Below, one piece after another: positions 34,130 through 43,430 of a stretch of 45,144 nucleotides of DNA; position 1 is the stretch's first letter; each line of letters opens with the position of its first letter. The notes under the pieces were generated by a model. The model saw only the letters and a program-made list of their open reading frames with translations, did not search any database and was not told the origin of the DNA. The position numbers and the translations under genes were made by a program. Where the stretch lies: assembly GCF_029868325.1 (NCBI RefSeq), contig NZ_JARWNW010000046.1, positions 1-45,144 of the forward strand. Reading direction: 5' to 3'. This DNA is from Nocardia carnea (GTDB lineage Bacteria > Actinomycetota > Actinomycetes > Mycobacteriales > Mycobacteriaceae).

Positions 34130-35401
34130 ATGAGTGATCACGAATCCGGGATCGGGCGCAGGATTGCTTATTACCGGGCCCGAAAAGGATTGTCCCAACG
34201 TGATTTCGCGCCGCTGATCAAACGGTCCGAGGCGTGGGTGTCACAGGTGGAACGCGGGGTGCGGCCCGTCAAAGCGCTCGATGTGCTGCAGCGGATCGCC
34301 GACGTCCTGGATATGCCGGTGGCGGAGCTGGCGCCGGGCGCACCCACTGCCGGGGTGGAACCGATTCCGGCGCATACCCGGGCCCTGCGCCTGCTGCTGG
34401 TCACCGACCATGCGCTCGCAGCGGCGGTGGCGCAGCCGCAGGCGCGGCCCGATCTCGACCGGCTGGCCGAACAGGTCGACAAGGTCTGGACTTGCGCACG
34501 CCGGGCGCGCTACGCCGAACTGCATACGCTGCTCGAAGGCCTGCTGCCGCAACTCGAAACTGCCACCGCGACTATGGTTCCCGGACGGGCCGATGAACTC
34601 CTGGCCGAAACCTGCCAGGTGTGGGCAGTCGCATTGGCCGAATTGCAGCAGTTCGACGCCGCCTGGGCTGCCGCCGAACGCGCGATGCGAGTGGCGCAGC
34701 GTCGCGCTGACCCGGTACTCATGGCGGCCTGTGCATTCCGGCGCACCATTGTTTTCCAGCGCGGGCAGCGTCTCGACCTCGCCCGGCGGACAGCCGATAG
34801 TGCGCGGGCCGCGCTGGAAGCCCTGCTGAACCAACCGGCATCGCAAGCGCTGGTCGTCTACGGCGCGTTGACATTGCAGTCCGCGCTGATCGCCGCCCGG
34901 CTGCAGGATGCCGAGCGCGTTCGCGAGTTGCTGGACAGCGCCCACAAGGCGGCCGGCGCCGTCGGCGCCGACCGGGAGGAGTACCGGATCGACTTCGGCC
35001 CGGCCGCCGTTGCGCTGCACGAGGTCGCCGCCGCGGTGGAACTCGGTGATGCGGGGACCGCGATCCGGCTGGCCGCCCAGATCGATACGGATTGCCTTCC
35101 GGATTTCCCACGCGCCCGGTTGCTGGTCGATATTGCCCGGGCGTGGGCGCAGCGGCGGCGGCCGGACCGTGCGCTGGCCCTGCTCCTCGACGCGGAGGCG
35201 CTCGCCCCGGAGTATCTCGCGCGGCAGCGGTCGGTGCGGTCGACGATTGTGGACCTGCTCAGCATGGATCACCGCACCCCCGGACTCGGCGAGTTCGCGC
35301 GGCGTATCGGTGTGGAGGTACCGCCCGTGCAGCCGCCGGAAGGTGGTCGGGAGAGCGCTCGTACCGCAATGCGGGCGGCTCGCGGCCCGCGGACGCTTTG
35401 A
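34130..35401 (+). CDS. XRE-family regulator with helical repeat domain
   Basis: A 423-residue protein. Residues about 6-62 are an XRE/Cro helix-turn-helix: IGRRIAYYRARKGLSQRDFAPLIKRSEAWVSQVERGVRPV. The rest is alanine- and leucine-rich alpha-helical sequence in paired helices (about 75-390), like the TPR-type ligand or partner domains of many Streptomyces and Nocardia XRE regulators. ATG at 34130 starts directly before the domain; there is no close ribosome site. The frame from 33983 is not protein-like. Target unknown apart from a likely operator upstream of itself. Confidence 0.87.
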   Translation: MSDHESGIGRRIAYYRARKGLSQRDFAPLIKRSEAWVSQVERGVRPVKALDVLQRIADVLDMPVAELAPGAPTAGVEPIPAHTRALRLLLVTDHALAAAVAQPQARPDLDRLAEQVDKVWTCARRARYAELHTLLEGLLPQLETATATMVPGRADELLAETCQVWAVALAELQQFDAAWAAAERAMRVAQRRADPVLMAACAFRRTIVFQRGQRLDLARRTADSARAALEALLNQPASQALVVYGALTLQSALIAARLQDAERVRELLDSAHKAAGAVGADREEYRIDFGPAAVALHEVAAAVELGDAGTAIRLAAQIDTDCLPDFPRARLLVDIARAWAQRRRPDRALALLLDAEALAPEYLARQRSVRSTIVDLLSMDHRTPGLGEFARRIGVEVPPVQPPEGGRESARTAMRAARGPRTL

Positions 35402-35526
35402 GGCGTATCCGGCAACTTCGACGGCACGGCCGCCGACGGTGATGTGGATCCGGGGCGGATCGATCGGACGCCGGGGGCCGGGTGTGCGGAATTCGGGGCG
35501 GACGTGATTCGCATGCCGTACCGGGC

Positions 35527-36381
35527 TCAGGCACCCGGCCAGAAGTCGCGCAGCTCCGTGGCGGCCGCGGCCGCTTGGCGTAGCCCGGATTCGTAGGACG
35601 GGACCAGTGCGGCCGCGCCGAACAGGTCGGGTCCGAAGGCGGCGACCGCGGTTTCGTCCGGTGCGATCGTGACCTCGCGGGCGGCACCGAGGTCGCGATC
35701 GGCCCGGGTCCTGGGATAAAGGTGCGCCAGTGGTTCGAGGATCACCACCGCGTCGTAACCGGCGGCGAGGTCGGCGTTGATGGTGGAGCGCACCCCACCA
35801 TCGATGTAATGGCGTCCGGCGATCTCGATCGGCGGAAAAACCCCGGGGACAGCGGTGCTGGCGGCCAGCGCCTGCACGAGCGTGGCGGCATCGTCGCGGG
35901 TCCAGGCGGTGAGCGCGCCCGACCCGATATCGATGGAGGTGACCAGCAGATCGTGGTCGGGCCATTCGGCGAAATCCACCAGTGCGCCGATCCGCTTCAG
36001 GTGTTCGGCGGGATCGCCGGTATCCGCGCCCAGCGCCAGTTCGCCCACGCGCTGCAGGGCGAGGTCGCGGTCCTGGTCGACGGTGCGGAGCAGGGTGGTG
36101 ATCTCGAGCAGTACCCCGTAGTCGTGCGCGGGCGCCGCGGCGGGTGGTTCGGCCGCGTCGGGGCGCGGGGTGAGCAGGCTGGAGAGGTCCGTGCCGGCGG
36201 CGATGGCCGAGCCCACGACCGCTCCGGCCGAGGTCCCGATGATGCGATCGGCACGCGCCAAATCTATTCCGGCCGCCCGTAATCCATGGGTGAGGCCGGC
36301 CAGCCAGGTTATTCCGACAGGACCACCACCTCCCAATACCAGGGCGATGGTGGTTTCTCGGTGCGATACGGCGTCGGGCAT
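35527..36381 (-). CDS. Patatin-like phospholipase family protein
   Basis: A 284-residue patatin. The oxyanion loop GGGGPVG (17-23), the nucleophile Ser51 in GTSAG and Asp194 in DGG form the Ser-Asp dyad of this family of lipid acyl hydrolases. No signal peptide is seen, so it acts on the cytoplasmic side. Substrate not readable. TAACCT lies exactly six bases before the ATG and no ribosome site is present, so the mRNA is probably leaderless. It converges on the XRE gene and is divergent from the VOC gene. Confidence 0.92.
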   Translation of the reverse strand: MPDAVSHRETTIALVLGGGGPVGITWLAGLTHGLRAAGIDLARADRIIGTSAGAVVGSAIAAGTDLSSLLTPRPDAAEPPAAAPAHDYGVLLEITTLLRTVDQDRDLALQRVGELALGADTGDPAEHLKRIGALVDFAEWPDHDLLVTSIDIGSGALTAWTRDDAATLVQALAASTAVPGVFPPIEIAGRHYIDGGVRSTINADLAAGYDAVVILEPLAHLYPRTRADRDLGAAREVTIAPDETAVAAFGPDLFGAAALVPSYESGLRQAAAAATELRDFWPGA

Positions 36382-36506
36382 GGCAGCAGGTTAGCCAAGA
36401 GTCGAACCGCACGCTCGGTGCGGCGGCCCGCGGAAACGCGGCACGCCCGGCCACCGGTCCTGTGCGGCAGATCACGGTGTAACGCGCGGGACCGTAAGGT
36501 AGAAGT

Positions 36507-36529
36507 AACTACGTACGATGTACGTAGTT
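36507..36529. promoter_or_regulatory. Perfect 23-bp palindrome, TetR-type operator
   Basis: The 10-bp arm AACTACGTAC (36507-36516) is followed by GAT and its exact reverse complement (36520-36529). TACGAT inside it (36514-36519) could be the -10 of the VOC gene, which starts at 36554. No TetR gene is adjacent, so the regulator is elsewhere. Confidence 0.7.
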
Positions 36530-36553
36530 TTCCGATGCACTCATGGAGGCCGC

Positions 36554-36934
36554 ATGCGCACAACCGGAACCGCCATTTCACTCAACGTCGCCGATCCGGC
36601 CGCCTCGGCGGGTTTCGTCTCGGCGCATTTCGGCTTCACCGAGCAGATGTCGGCCGACGGATTCGTGTCCCTGACCCATCCCGATGCCGGTGTGAACCTC
36701 ATCTACCTGCGCACCGGGCTGTCGACGTTCAAACCTGCCCGTATCGCCGGAGCCGCAGGCGACGGTCTGCTCGTGGTGTTCGTAGTGGCCGATATCGATA
36801 CCGAGTACGCGCGGCTACAGGCGGCGGGCGCACCGATCGTCACGCCGATCGAGACCGAGGAATGGGGTGAACGCTATTTCCAGACCACGGATCCGAACGG
36901 CATCGTCTACCAACTGGTGCAGTGGGTCGACTGA
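36554..36934 (+). CDS. VOC-superfamily (glyoxalase-like) protein
   Basis: A 126-residue single-domain vicinal oxygen chelate protein: TAISLNVADPAASAGFVSAHFGF at the N-terminus and EWGERYFQTTDPNGIVYQLVQW at the C-terminus. Members are metal-dependent lyases or dioxygenases, or resistance proteins that bind drugs. The first metal-ligand position is not His here (SLNVADP), so catalysis is uncertain. ATG at 36554 has GGAGG five bases upstream. The gene lies behind a perfect palindrome that probably makes it inducible. Confidence 0.88.
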   Translation: MRTTGTAISLNVADPAASAGFVSAHFGFTEQMSADGFVSLTHPDAGVNLIYLRTGLSTFKPARIAGAAGDGLLVVFVVADIDTEYARLQAAGAPIVTPIETEEWGERYFQTTDPNGIVYQLVQWVD

Positions 36935-37094
36935 ACGGCGACCGGCCGGGTATCCCGGAATATCGGCCGTTGATTACTGATTCACCCGAGCCGTAGCCCA
37001 TAGGAGTGGTACGAAAGGGGCTGGTGGGTGAAGATCGACAGCGGGGGGCAGTGGTGGTACCGGGAGCAACGGCACGCAGCAGAGGTGGAACACG

Positions 37095-37961
37095 ATGCTG
37101 GTGAAGGTCGACGATCGTGCGGAACTTTCCGCTGCCGAGCGGGAATTCGTGGATTGCCTGCGGCAACTGCCGTCGACCGGGCTGGCGATCGTCGACCTCA
37201 GAGTGGGGACCCAGCGCGGCACCCGGCAGATCGGTGCGGTGGTCTGGACTCCACAGGGCATCCTCGTGGTGGAGGTGATCGGCTTCCGCAGCAAACAGAG
37301 CGGAATGCTGGCCGTCTCCACCGAACGACCCTGGCGGGTGGGCGATATCGCCGCAGATCTGGAATTGGAACTCGGGGCCGATCCGGTGCGCCGCATCGAG
37401 AGTGCCCTGCGGGAGGTGCAGTTCACGTTCGAACGTGCCTCCTACGACCCCGGCCACCTGTGCGGTGCGGTGGTGCTGATCCCGCAGCGGGGTGCGGTGT
37501 TGCGTCCGGCGCGCGAGACGTTGCGGCCGGGTCTCGATGTGGTGGTGGGCAACACCGTCGAGCCCACCGAGCTGCGGATCTTCCTGGAGAATTTCGCTCC
37601 CGGTCCGCCGCGCTGGACGCTCGGCCGGGTCTGCGCGGCGACCCGGGCCCTCACCGGTTGGGCGCCCGACCGCGGTGAATTGATCGCCGCCGGGTTCGAG
37701 GACAAACTGCCGGAGCCGCCGAAGCGGCCGCGCACCAGGCAGCTGCGGCGCCCGGATTCGCGGCGGGCCCACGATCTGATCGGCTGGGCGGTCTTGGGGG
37801 TCGCGGTGTTCGGCATGCTCATCGTGCTGGCCGCGATCGCCGGGTCCCTGATCACCGATGGCCCCGCCGCCGAACCCGCGGCGCCCAGTAGCAGTGCCGA
37901 CCCGACGGTGCCGCCGCCGACCGGTCCGGCGGAGTGCTGGCCGCTGCAGAAGGATTGCTGA
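37095..37961 (+). CDS. Membrane-anchored protein with degenerate NERD-like domain
   Basis: A 288-residue protein. Residues about 10-170 resemble the nuclease-related domain (NERD): QIGAVVWTPQGILVVEVIGF aligns with the usual QID-x8-G-x3-IE-x-K core, but the Asp is Gly and the Lys is Ile, so nuclease activity is doubtful. A single membrane helix lies at about 230-252, followed by a Pro/Ser/Ala tail ending in two cysteines that would lie outside if the N-domain is inside. AGAGGTGG precedes the ATG. Function unknown; the family call is tentative. Confidence 0.6.
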   Translation: MLVKVDDRAELSAAEREFVDCLRQLPSTGLAIVDLRVGTQRGTRQIGAVVWTPQGILVVEVIGFRSKQSGMLAVSTERPWRVGDIAADLELELGADPVRRIESALREVQFTFERASYDPGHLCGAVVLIPQRGAVLRPARETLRPGLDVVVGNTVEPTELRIFLENFAPGPPRWTLGRVCAATRALTGWAPDRGELIAAGFEDKLPEPPKRPRTRQLRRPDSRRAHDLIGWAVLGVAVFGMLIVLAAIAGSLITDGPAAEPAAPSSSADPTVPPPTGPAECWPLQKDC

Positions 37962-38045
37962 GCAGGCCGGAAATGTCCGGTCCGGCGTGGCTACCGGATG
38001 GTAAGGCTACGGTTGCGTAGCCGTTGCGCGGTCCGGCAGGCTGCG

Positions 38046-38064
38046 GTTTGTACGATGTCCAAAC
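38046..38064. promoter_or_regulatory. Near-perfect palindrome upstream of fadE
   Basis: GTTTGTAC (38046-38053), GAT, GTCCAAAC (38057-38064): one mismatch in 8-bp arms. The core TACGATGT is shared with the operator at 36507-36529, and TACGAT again sits where a -10 could be. A separate perfect 7-bp hairpin, GGCTACG with CGTAGCC, lies just upstream at about 38004-38021. Confidence 0.5.
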
Positions 38065-38119
38065 GCCTGTAACCAAGCGGTCCGCCCGGCCGCCAGGGAA
38101 TCGACCAGGAGGACCACCG

Positions 38120-39946
38120 GTGGGCCACTACCAGGCAAATCTGCGCGATATCGAATTCAACCTGTTCGAAGTATTCGAACTCGGCAAACTTCTCGATACC
38201 GGTGCGTACGGCGATCTCGATACCGATACCGCCCGCGCGATACTGGCCGAAGTGAAACGGCTGGCCGAGGGGCCGGTTGCCGAATCGTTCGCCGCCGCCG
38301 ACCGGGAGCCGGTGGAATTCCGGCCGGAAACCCATTCCATCGAGGTCGGCGAACCGTTGACCAAGACGATCCTGGCCATCCGCGAAGCCGGTTGGAACCG
38401 GTTGGGTAAACCCGAGGAAATGGGTGGGATGCCCGCCCCCGCCGCGTTGATCTGGGCGGTCAGCGAGATGATCACGTGCGCCAACCCGGCCGCCATCTTC
38501 TTCGATATGGGCGCGGCCATGGCCCAGGTGCTGTACGGGATCGGCAACGAACAGCAGAAGCATTGGGCGGCAGCCGGTTTCGAACGGCACTGGCAGGGCA
38601 CGATGGTGCTCACCGAGCCGGATGCGGGCTCCGATGTCGGTGCGGGCCGGGCCAAGGCGATCGAACAGTCCGACGGCACCTGGCATATCGAGGGCGTGAA
38701 ACGGTTCATCTCCGGTGCCGATGTGGGCGATACCGCGGAGAACGTCTTCCATCTCGTACTGGCTCGCCCCGAGGGCGCCGGACCCGGTACCAAGGGGCTG
38801 TCGCTGTTCTACGTGCCGAAGTACCTGTTCGACCCGCAAACCCTGGAATTGGGCGAGCGCAACGGCGTGTACGTCACCGGCGTCGAACACAAGATGGGCC
38901 TGAAATCCTCGCCGACCTGTGAGCTCACCTTCGGTGGTGACCGGCCGGCCGTCGGCTGGCTGGTCGGCGATACCCACAACGGGATCGCCCAGATGTTCAA
39001 GGTGATCGAGAACGCGCGCATGATGGTGGGCGTCAAATCGAGCGGCACCCTCTCGACCGGGTATCTGAACGCGCTGGAGTACGCCAAACAGCGTGTCCAG
39101 GGTGCGGATCTGACCCAGATGTCGGATAAGGCGGCGCCGCGGGTCGCCATCACCCGTCACCCGGATGTGCGGCGCAGCCTGGCTACCCAGAAGGCGTACG
39201 CGGAAGGTTTGCGCGCGGTGTATCTCTACACCGCCGTTCATCAGAACGCTGATGTCGCCGAACTGGTTTCAAGTATCGATGCCGATACCGCGCACCGGGT
39301 CGACGATTTCCTGCTGCCGATCGTGAAGGGGGTGGGTTCCGAGCGGGCCTACCAGTACCTCACCGAATCGCTGCAGACCCTGGGCGGATCCGGGTATCTG
39401 CAGGACTACCCGATCGAGCAGTACATCCGCGACGCCAAGATCGACTCGCTGTACGAGGGCACCACCGCCATCCAGGCGCAGGACTTCTTCTTCCGCAAGA
39501 TCATCCGGGACAACGGGGTCGCGGCGGGGCATATCTTCACCGAGATCAACGCGTTCCTGGATGCGCCCGGCGGGCGGCTGACCGCCGAGCGCGACCTGTT
39601 GCGCACCGCGCTGGGCGATGTGCAGGGGATGGCCGCGGCGCTGAGCGGGTACGCGATGGCCGCCCAGACCGACCCGGCGGAGCTGTACAAGGTGGGCCTG
39701 GGTTCGGTGCGCTTCCTGCTCGCGGTGGGTGATCTGCTGATCGGCTGGCTGCTGCTGTGGCAGGCCGAGGTGGCCGCGGGCGCGCTCGCCGGTGCCGCCG
39801 AGGACCGTGACCGGCCGTTCTATACGGGCAAGGTCGGGGTGGCTAGCTTCTTCGCGAAGAACGTCCTGCCCACGCTGACCGCCACCAGGGCCGTTATCGA
39901 GAACCTCGATACCGACATCATGGCGCTACCGGAGGATGCTTTCTGA
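38120..39946 (+). CDS. Acyl-CoA dehydrogenase, FadE5-like
   Basis: A 608-residue acyl-CoA dehydrogenase of the long type typified by mycobacterial FadE5 (Rv0244c). It oxidises acyl-CoA to enoyl-CoA with FAD in beta-oxidation. The catalytic base is Glu446 in [32 protein letters not shown] at the start, [12 protein letters not shown] (flavin region) and the extra C-terminal domain after about 460 fit the FadE5 group. GTG at 38120 has AGGAGG eight bases upstream; the open frame from 38024 is not used. A near-palindrome upstream suggests a fatty-acid-responsive repressor. Confidence 0.93.
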   Translation: MGHYQANLRDIEFNLFEVFELGKLLDTGAYGDLDTDTARAILAEVKRLAEGPVAESFAAADREPVEFRPETHSIEVGEPLTKTILAIREAGWNRLGKPEEMGGMPAPAALIWAVSEMITCANPAAIFFDMGAAMAQVLYGIGNEQQKHWAAAGFERHWQGTMVLTEPDAGSDVGAGRAKAIEQSDGTWHIEGVKRFISGADVGDTAENVFHLVLARPEGAGPGTKGLSLFYVPKYLFDPQTLELGERNGVYVTGVEHKMGLKSSPTCELTFGGDRPAVGWLVGDTHNGIAQMFKVIENARMMVGVKSSGTLSTGYLNALEYAKQRVQGADLTQMSDKAAPRVAITRHPDVRRSLATQKAYAEGLRAVYLYTAVHQNADVAELVSSIDADTAHRVDDFLLPIVKGVGSERAYQYLTESLQTLGGSGYLQDYPIEQYIRDAKIDSLYEGTTAIQAQDFFFRKIIRDNGVAAGHIFTEINAFLDAPGGRLTAERDLLRTALGDVQGMAAALSGYAMAAQTDPAELYKVGLGSVRFLLAVGDLLIGWLLLWQAEVAAGALAGAAEDRDRPFYTGKVGVASFFAKNVLPTLTATRAVIENLDTDIMALPEDAF

Positions 39947-39986
39947 GCTCCGGGAGGTCCCGGCAGGCGCTTCGGCCCGCCAGGTA

Positions 39987-40004
39987 ACTTATGTTTCCAT
40001 AAGT
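39987..40004. promoter_or_regulatory. Operator-like palindrome before the efflux gene
   Basis: ACTTATG (39987-39993), TTTC, CATAAGT (39998-40004): perfect 7-bp arms, 25 bases before the ATG and just ahead of the ribosome site GGAGGAGG. Drug-efflux genes are commonly repressed from such sites by MarR or TetR proteins; none is adjacent. Confidence 0.6.
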
Positions 40005-40029
40005 AAGTATCTGGAGGAGGTGCGCCGAA

Positions 40030-41295
40030 ATGCCGATCACAACCCGCCCCGGAGTATCCGGTCTGCTGCTGGTGGTGCTGGCCTTGTTGTCGGCGGCGGC
40101 GCCGTTCGCCGTCGACATGTACCTGCCGGCCTTCACCGATCTGGCCGACGATCTGGGCACCAGTGCCGCCAGTGTGCAGCTGACCCTGACCACGTTCCTG
40201 ATCGGGCTGGCCGTCGGACAGCTGTTCATCGGGCCGCTGTCGGATCGGTACGGCCGGCGCACGCCGCTGATCCTCGCGACGGCGATCACCGTCGTCGTGA
40301 CCGTGGTCTGCGCGCTCGCCCCGACCATCTGGCTGCTGATCGCGATGCGGTTCGTCCAGGGCGTGTCGGCCTCCGCGGGGCTGGTCATCGGTCGCGCGGT
40401 CGGCGCCGACCGGACCGAGGGTGCGGCCACCGCCAAACTGTTCACCCTGTTCTCGGCGATCGGTGGTATCGCGCCCGTGCTGGCGCCGCTGCTCGGCGGG
40501 GCGCTGGTGTCCTTCGGCTGGCAGGCCGAGTTCTGGGCCCTGAGCGTGATCTTCGCGCTGATGTTCCTGGGAGCCCTGCTGGTGGTCCCGGAATCGCTGC
40601 CACCGGAGAATCGGCAGACTGCCGGATTCGCCGGGACGCTGCGGACACTCGGCCGCCTGACGGCGGACCGCGGCTACCTCGGCTATATCTTCGCGTTCGG
40701 CTTCGGGTTCGCCGCGCTGATGTCCTATATTTCGGCTTCACCGTTCGTGGTCGAGAACGTCCTGGGTATGTCGAACCGGGCCTACACGCTCATCTTCGCG
40801 ATCAACGCGGCCGGAATGGTCCTCGTCGGTACGGTGAGTTCGCGGCTGCTCGGCAGGTTCGGTCCGGAGCCCATTCTGCGCACCGGGCAGGCCGTGACCC
40901 TGGTCGGTGGGCTCACCTTGCTGGTGCTGCTGGCCGCCGGTGCTCCCGCCGTGGCGGTTCTGCCGGTGCTGTTCCTGACGGTGATCTCGGCCCCGATGGT
41001 CATGGGTACCGCCAGCGCGCTGGCGATCGGCCGCGCCCGGCATGTTGCCGGCAGCGCCTCTGCGCTGATGGGTGCGCTGCAGTTCGGTCTCGGTGCGCTG
41101 GTCTCGCCCCTCGTCGGACTCGGTGGTCCGGGCACCGGCATCCCGATGGCCGTATCGATCGTGGTCGCCGTCGTACTGGGTGTGCTCGCCCGGCTGGTGG
41201 CGCGTAACGCCGGTCCCGTGCCCGAACCCGAACACTTCGGCAACGACGCCGTACCGGTTTCCGGCGGGACGTCCCCCGGCGTGCACAATGCCTGA
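40030..41295 (+). CDS. MFS drug efflux transporter, Bcr/CflA type
   Basis: A 421-residue protein with twelve predicted helices. AAAPFAVDMYLPAF (23-35) is the Bcr/CflA hallmark in helix 1, and GPLSDRYGRR (68-77) is the MFS motif A. It should export drugs or metabolites using the proton gradient; the substrate cannot be read. ATG at 40030 has GGAGGAGG upstream. The stop at 41295 overlaps the start region of pitA, so the genes may be co-transcribed, though their roles are unrelated. Confidence 0.92.
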   Translation: MPITTRPGVSGLLLVVLALLSAAAPFAVDMYLPAFTDLADDLGTSAASVQLTLTTFLIGLAVGQLFIGPLSDRYGRRTPLILATAITVVVTVVCALAPTIWLLIAMRFVQGVSASAGLVIGRAVGADRTEGAATAKLFTLFSAIGGIAPVLAPLLGGALVSFGWQAEFWALSVIFALMFLGALLVVPESLPPENRQTAGFAGTLRTLGRLTADRGYLGYIFAFGFGFAALMSYISASPFVVENVLGMSNRAYTLIFAINAAGMVLVGTVSSRLLGRFGPEPILRTGQAVTLVGGLTLLVLLAAGAPAVAVLPVLFLTVISAPMVMGTASALAIGRARHVAGSASALMGALQFGLGALVSPLVGLGGPGTGIPMAVSIVVAVVLGVLARLVARNAGPVPEPEHFGNDAVPVSGGTSPGVHNA

Positions 41296-42511
41296 TGTGA
41301 CAGTAGAGCTGCTGATCCTGCTTGTCGTCATTGTCACCGCGCTGGCTTTCGACTTCACCAACGGATTCCACGACACCGCCAATGCGATGGCGACATCCAT
41401 TGCCACCGGGGCGCTGCGCCCCAAGATCGCTGTGGCCTTGTCTGCGGTCCTCAATCTGGTGGGTGCCTTTCTTTCGGTGGCTGTGGCGGCGACGGTGGCC
41501 GAGGGGATCGTGCGCCTCGACGCGGTTTCCGGGCACGAGCTGCTCATCATCGTGTACGCCGGTTTGGTCGGCGGCATCCTGTGGAACCTGCTCACCTGGC
41601 TGTTCGGCCTGCCCTCCAGTTCTTCGCACGCGCTGTTCGGCGGTTTGATCGGCGCCACCCTGGCCTCGCTGGGCTGGACCGGGGTCGTCTGGGCCGAAGA
41701 GGGCGGCGGGGTGCTCTACAAGATCGTCTTGCCCGCCCTGCTCTCGCCGGTCATCGCGGGAATGGTGTCGGCCCTCGGTACCTGGTCGGTGTACCGGATC
41801 ACCCGCGGCGCCGACCCCGGCAAGGTGACCACCGGTTTCCGGTGGGGCCAGATCGGCTCGGCGTCACTGGTCTCGCTGGCCCACGGCACCAACGACGCGC
41901 AGAAAACGATGGGCGTGATCTTCCTGGCGCTGGTCGCGCACGGTACGGTCACCGCCGATACGGAAATCCCGATCTGGGTGATAGCCGCCTGCGCGATCGC
42001 CATCGCCGCGGGAACCTACCTCGGTGGCTGGCGGATCATCCGCACTCTGGGCAAAGGCCTGGTCGAGATCGAATCACCGCAGGGATTCTCGGCCGAATCG
42101 GCCTCGGCGGCGATCATCCTGACCTCCGCGAATTTCGGGCTGCCGCTGTCGACCACCCAGACGACCACCGGTGCGATTCTCGGCACCGGAATCGGCCGCG
42201 GCGCCGAGGTGCGCTGGGGTGTGATGGGCCGGATGGCGGTGGCCTGGCTGCTCACCCTGCCGGCCGCCGGAATCGTGGGCGCGGTGTGCTGGGCGCTGGC
42301 ACATTACATCGGCGGACTCGCCGGAGTCCTCATCGTCTTCGCACTGCTCGTGGGGCTGGCGGGCCTGATGTACCGGCGTTCGCTGCGAGACCGCGTCTCC
42401 AGTCACAATGTCAACGACCCGGCACCACCCTCGACGCCCCCGCCCGGCGCGGCACCGGCGCCGCCCGAATCGCGGGCCGCGTTCCGGGCCCCTGCCGGAG
42501 AGGAGGCATGA
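41288..42511 (+). CDS. pitA: Low-affinity inorganic phosphate transporter
   Basis: A 407-residue PHO4/PiT family transporter. The two inverted family repeats are visible: DFTNGFHDTANAMATSIA (about 16-35) and SLAHGTNDAQKTMGV. PitA imports metal-phosphate with protons. ATG at 41288 is used; GTG at 41297 gives a tighter match to known N-termini, and neither has a good ribosome site. A Pro/Ala-rich tail (about 380-407) ends the protein. It heads a set with a small membrane protein and two DUF3349 proteins, as Rv0545c-Rv0544c-Rv0543c do. Confidence 0.93.
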   Translation: MPDVTVELLILLVVIVTALAFDFTNGFHDTANAMATSIATGALRPKIAVALSAVLNLVGAFLSVAVAATVAEGIVRLDAVSGHELLIIVYAGLVGGILWNLLTWLFGLPSSSSHALFGGLIGATLASLGWTGVVWAEEGGGVLYKIVLPALLSPVIAGMVSALGTWSVYRITRGADPGKVTTGFRWGQIGSASLVSLAHGTNDAQKTMGVIFLALVAHGTVTADTEIPIWVIAACAIAIAAGTYLGGWRIIRTLGKGLVEIESPQGFSAESASAAIILTSANFGLPLSTTQTTTGAILGTGIGRGAEVRWGVMGRMAVAWLLTLPAAGIVGAVCWALAHYIGGLAGVLIVFALLVGLAGLMYRRSLRDRVSSHNVNDPAPPSTPPPGAAPAPPESRAAFRAPAGEEA

Positions 42512-42512
42512 G

Positions 42513-42794
42513 ATGTCCACTCTGCTGACCCAGCTGCGGGCACTGTTCGACGTCACACTGGCGGCGCTCGTCCTGGGTGCCGCCGTACCCATGCTGTTCG
42601 CCCTGGGGGTGCGCTGGTGGTCGGGCGTCGAGGTGACCGGTCCGGACGGGGCGGTCCGGCGTAACCCGGTCGCACTGGCCGGTGCCTGCCTCTGCCTGCT
42701 GATCGTGCTGACGGTGGTGGTCGCCGGGGTGCTGTTCGTCGCCAAGGGCTTCCTCTCCGATCGGCTCGGTATCCACCTGTTCGGGGAGTCCTGA
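42513..42794 (+). CDS. Small membrane protein of the pitA operon (Rv0544c-like)
   Basis: A 93-residue protein with two hydrophobic segments (about 10-33 and 52-76) and a short basic loop between. It matches the size and place of Rv0544c next to pitA. AGAGGAGG precedes the ATG, which lies one base after the pitA stop. The stop overlaps the next gene by one base. Function unknown; a partner of the phosphate transporter is possible. Confidence 0.82.
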   Translation: MSTLLTQLRALFDVTLAALVLGAAVPMLFALGVRWWSGVEVTGPDGAVRRNPVALAGACLCLLIVLTVVVAGVLFVAKGFLSDRLGIHLFGES

Positions 42795-43135
42795 TGGCCA
42801 CCGACGAGGTGCAGCCGCCGCGGCAGGGCCTGCTGTCGCGGATCGTGGGATGGTTACGGGCCGGATACCCGCAGGGTGTCCCGCAGACCGACTATGTCGC
42901 GCTGTTCGCGGTACTGCATCGTGACCTCACCGAATACGAGGTTCTCCTCGTGGCCGAGGAGGTGCTGCGCGAACGGGTGGAACGCCAGGAGATCACGCAC
43001 GCCGATATCGAGGCGGCCGTGCAACGGGTGGCCAAGGAACAGGCCGGTCCCGAGGATATCGCGCGGGTGGCTTCGCATCTGGCTGCCGGCGGGTGGCCGC
43101 TGGCCGCACCGGCACCGGAGGACCGGCCGCAATGA
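42794..43135 (+). CDS. DUF3349 protein 1
   Basis: A 113-residue soluble protein. GWLRAGYPQGVPQTDYVALFAVLHRDLTEYEV is the DUF3349 signature, followed by a helical bundle (EEVLRERVERQEITHADIEAAVQRVAK). It resembles Rv0543c. Function is unknown. The start overlaps the upstream stop (TGATG), and the stop overlaps the second DUF3349 gene by four bases. Confidence 0.87.
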   Translation: MATDEVQPPRQGLLSRIVGWLRAGYPQGVPQTDYVALFAVLHRDLTEYEVLLVAEEVLRERVERQEITHADIEAAVQRVAKEQAGPEDIARVASHLAAGGWPLAAPAPEDRPQ

Positions 43136-43413
43136 TGCCCCGGATGCTGCACGCTGTGATCGATTGGTTGCGGCGCGGGTATCCCGACGGGGTGCCAGAA
43201 GCGGATTACATTCCGCTGGTCGCGCTGCTGCGGCGGCGGCTCACCGACGACGAGGTCGAGCAGATCGCGGCCGAGGTGTTGAATTCCCCCGCCCACCGGC
43301 TGGACCGTATCGATATCCGCGTGATGATCACCAAGGTCACCGATGAGATGCCGTCCGATACCGATGCGCAGCGCGTGCTGTCCCGCCTGGATCCGCCCGA
43401 CTGGCCGGAATGA
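43132..43413 (+). CDS. DUF3349 protein 2
   Basis: A 93-residue paralogue of the preceding protein: DWLRRGYPDGVPEADYIPLVALLRRRLTDDEV aligns almost residue for residue with the first. The pair arose by tandem duplication and may form a heterodimer. ATG at 43132 overlaps the upstream stop (ATGA); ATG at 43135 is also possible. It ends the pitA operon 73 bases before ramB. Confidence 0.87.
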   Translation: MMPRMLHAVIDWLRRGYPDGVPEADYIPLVALLRRRLTDDEVEQIAAEVLNSPAHRLDRIDIRVMITKVTDEMPSDTDAQRVLSRLDPPDWPE

Positions 43414-43430
43414 CCCCCGGCAACCCCCGC

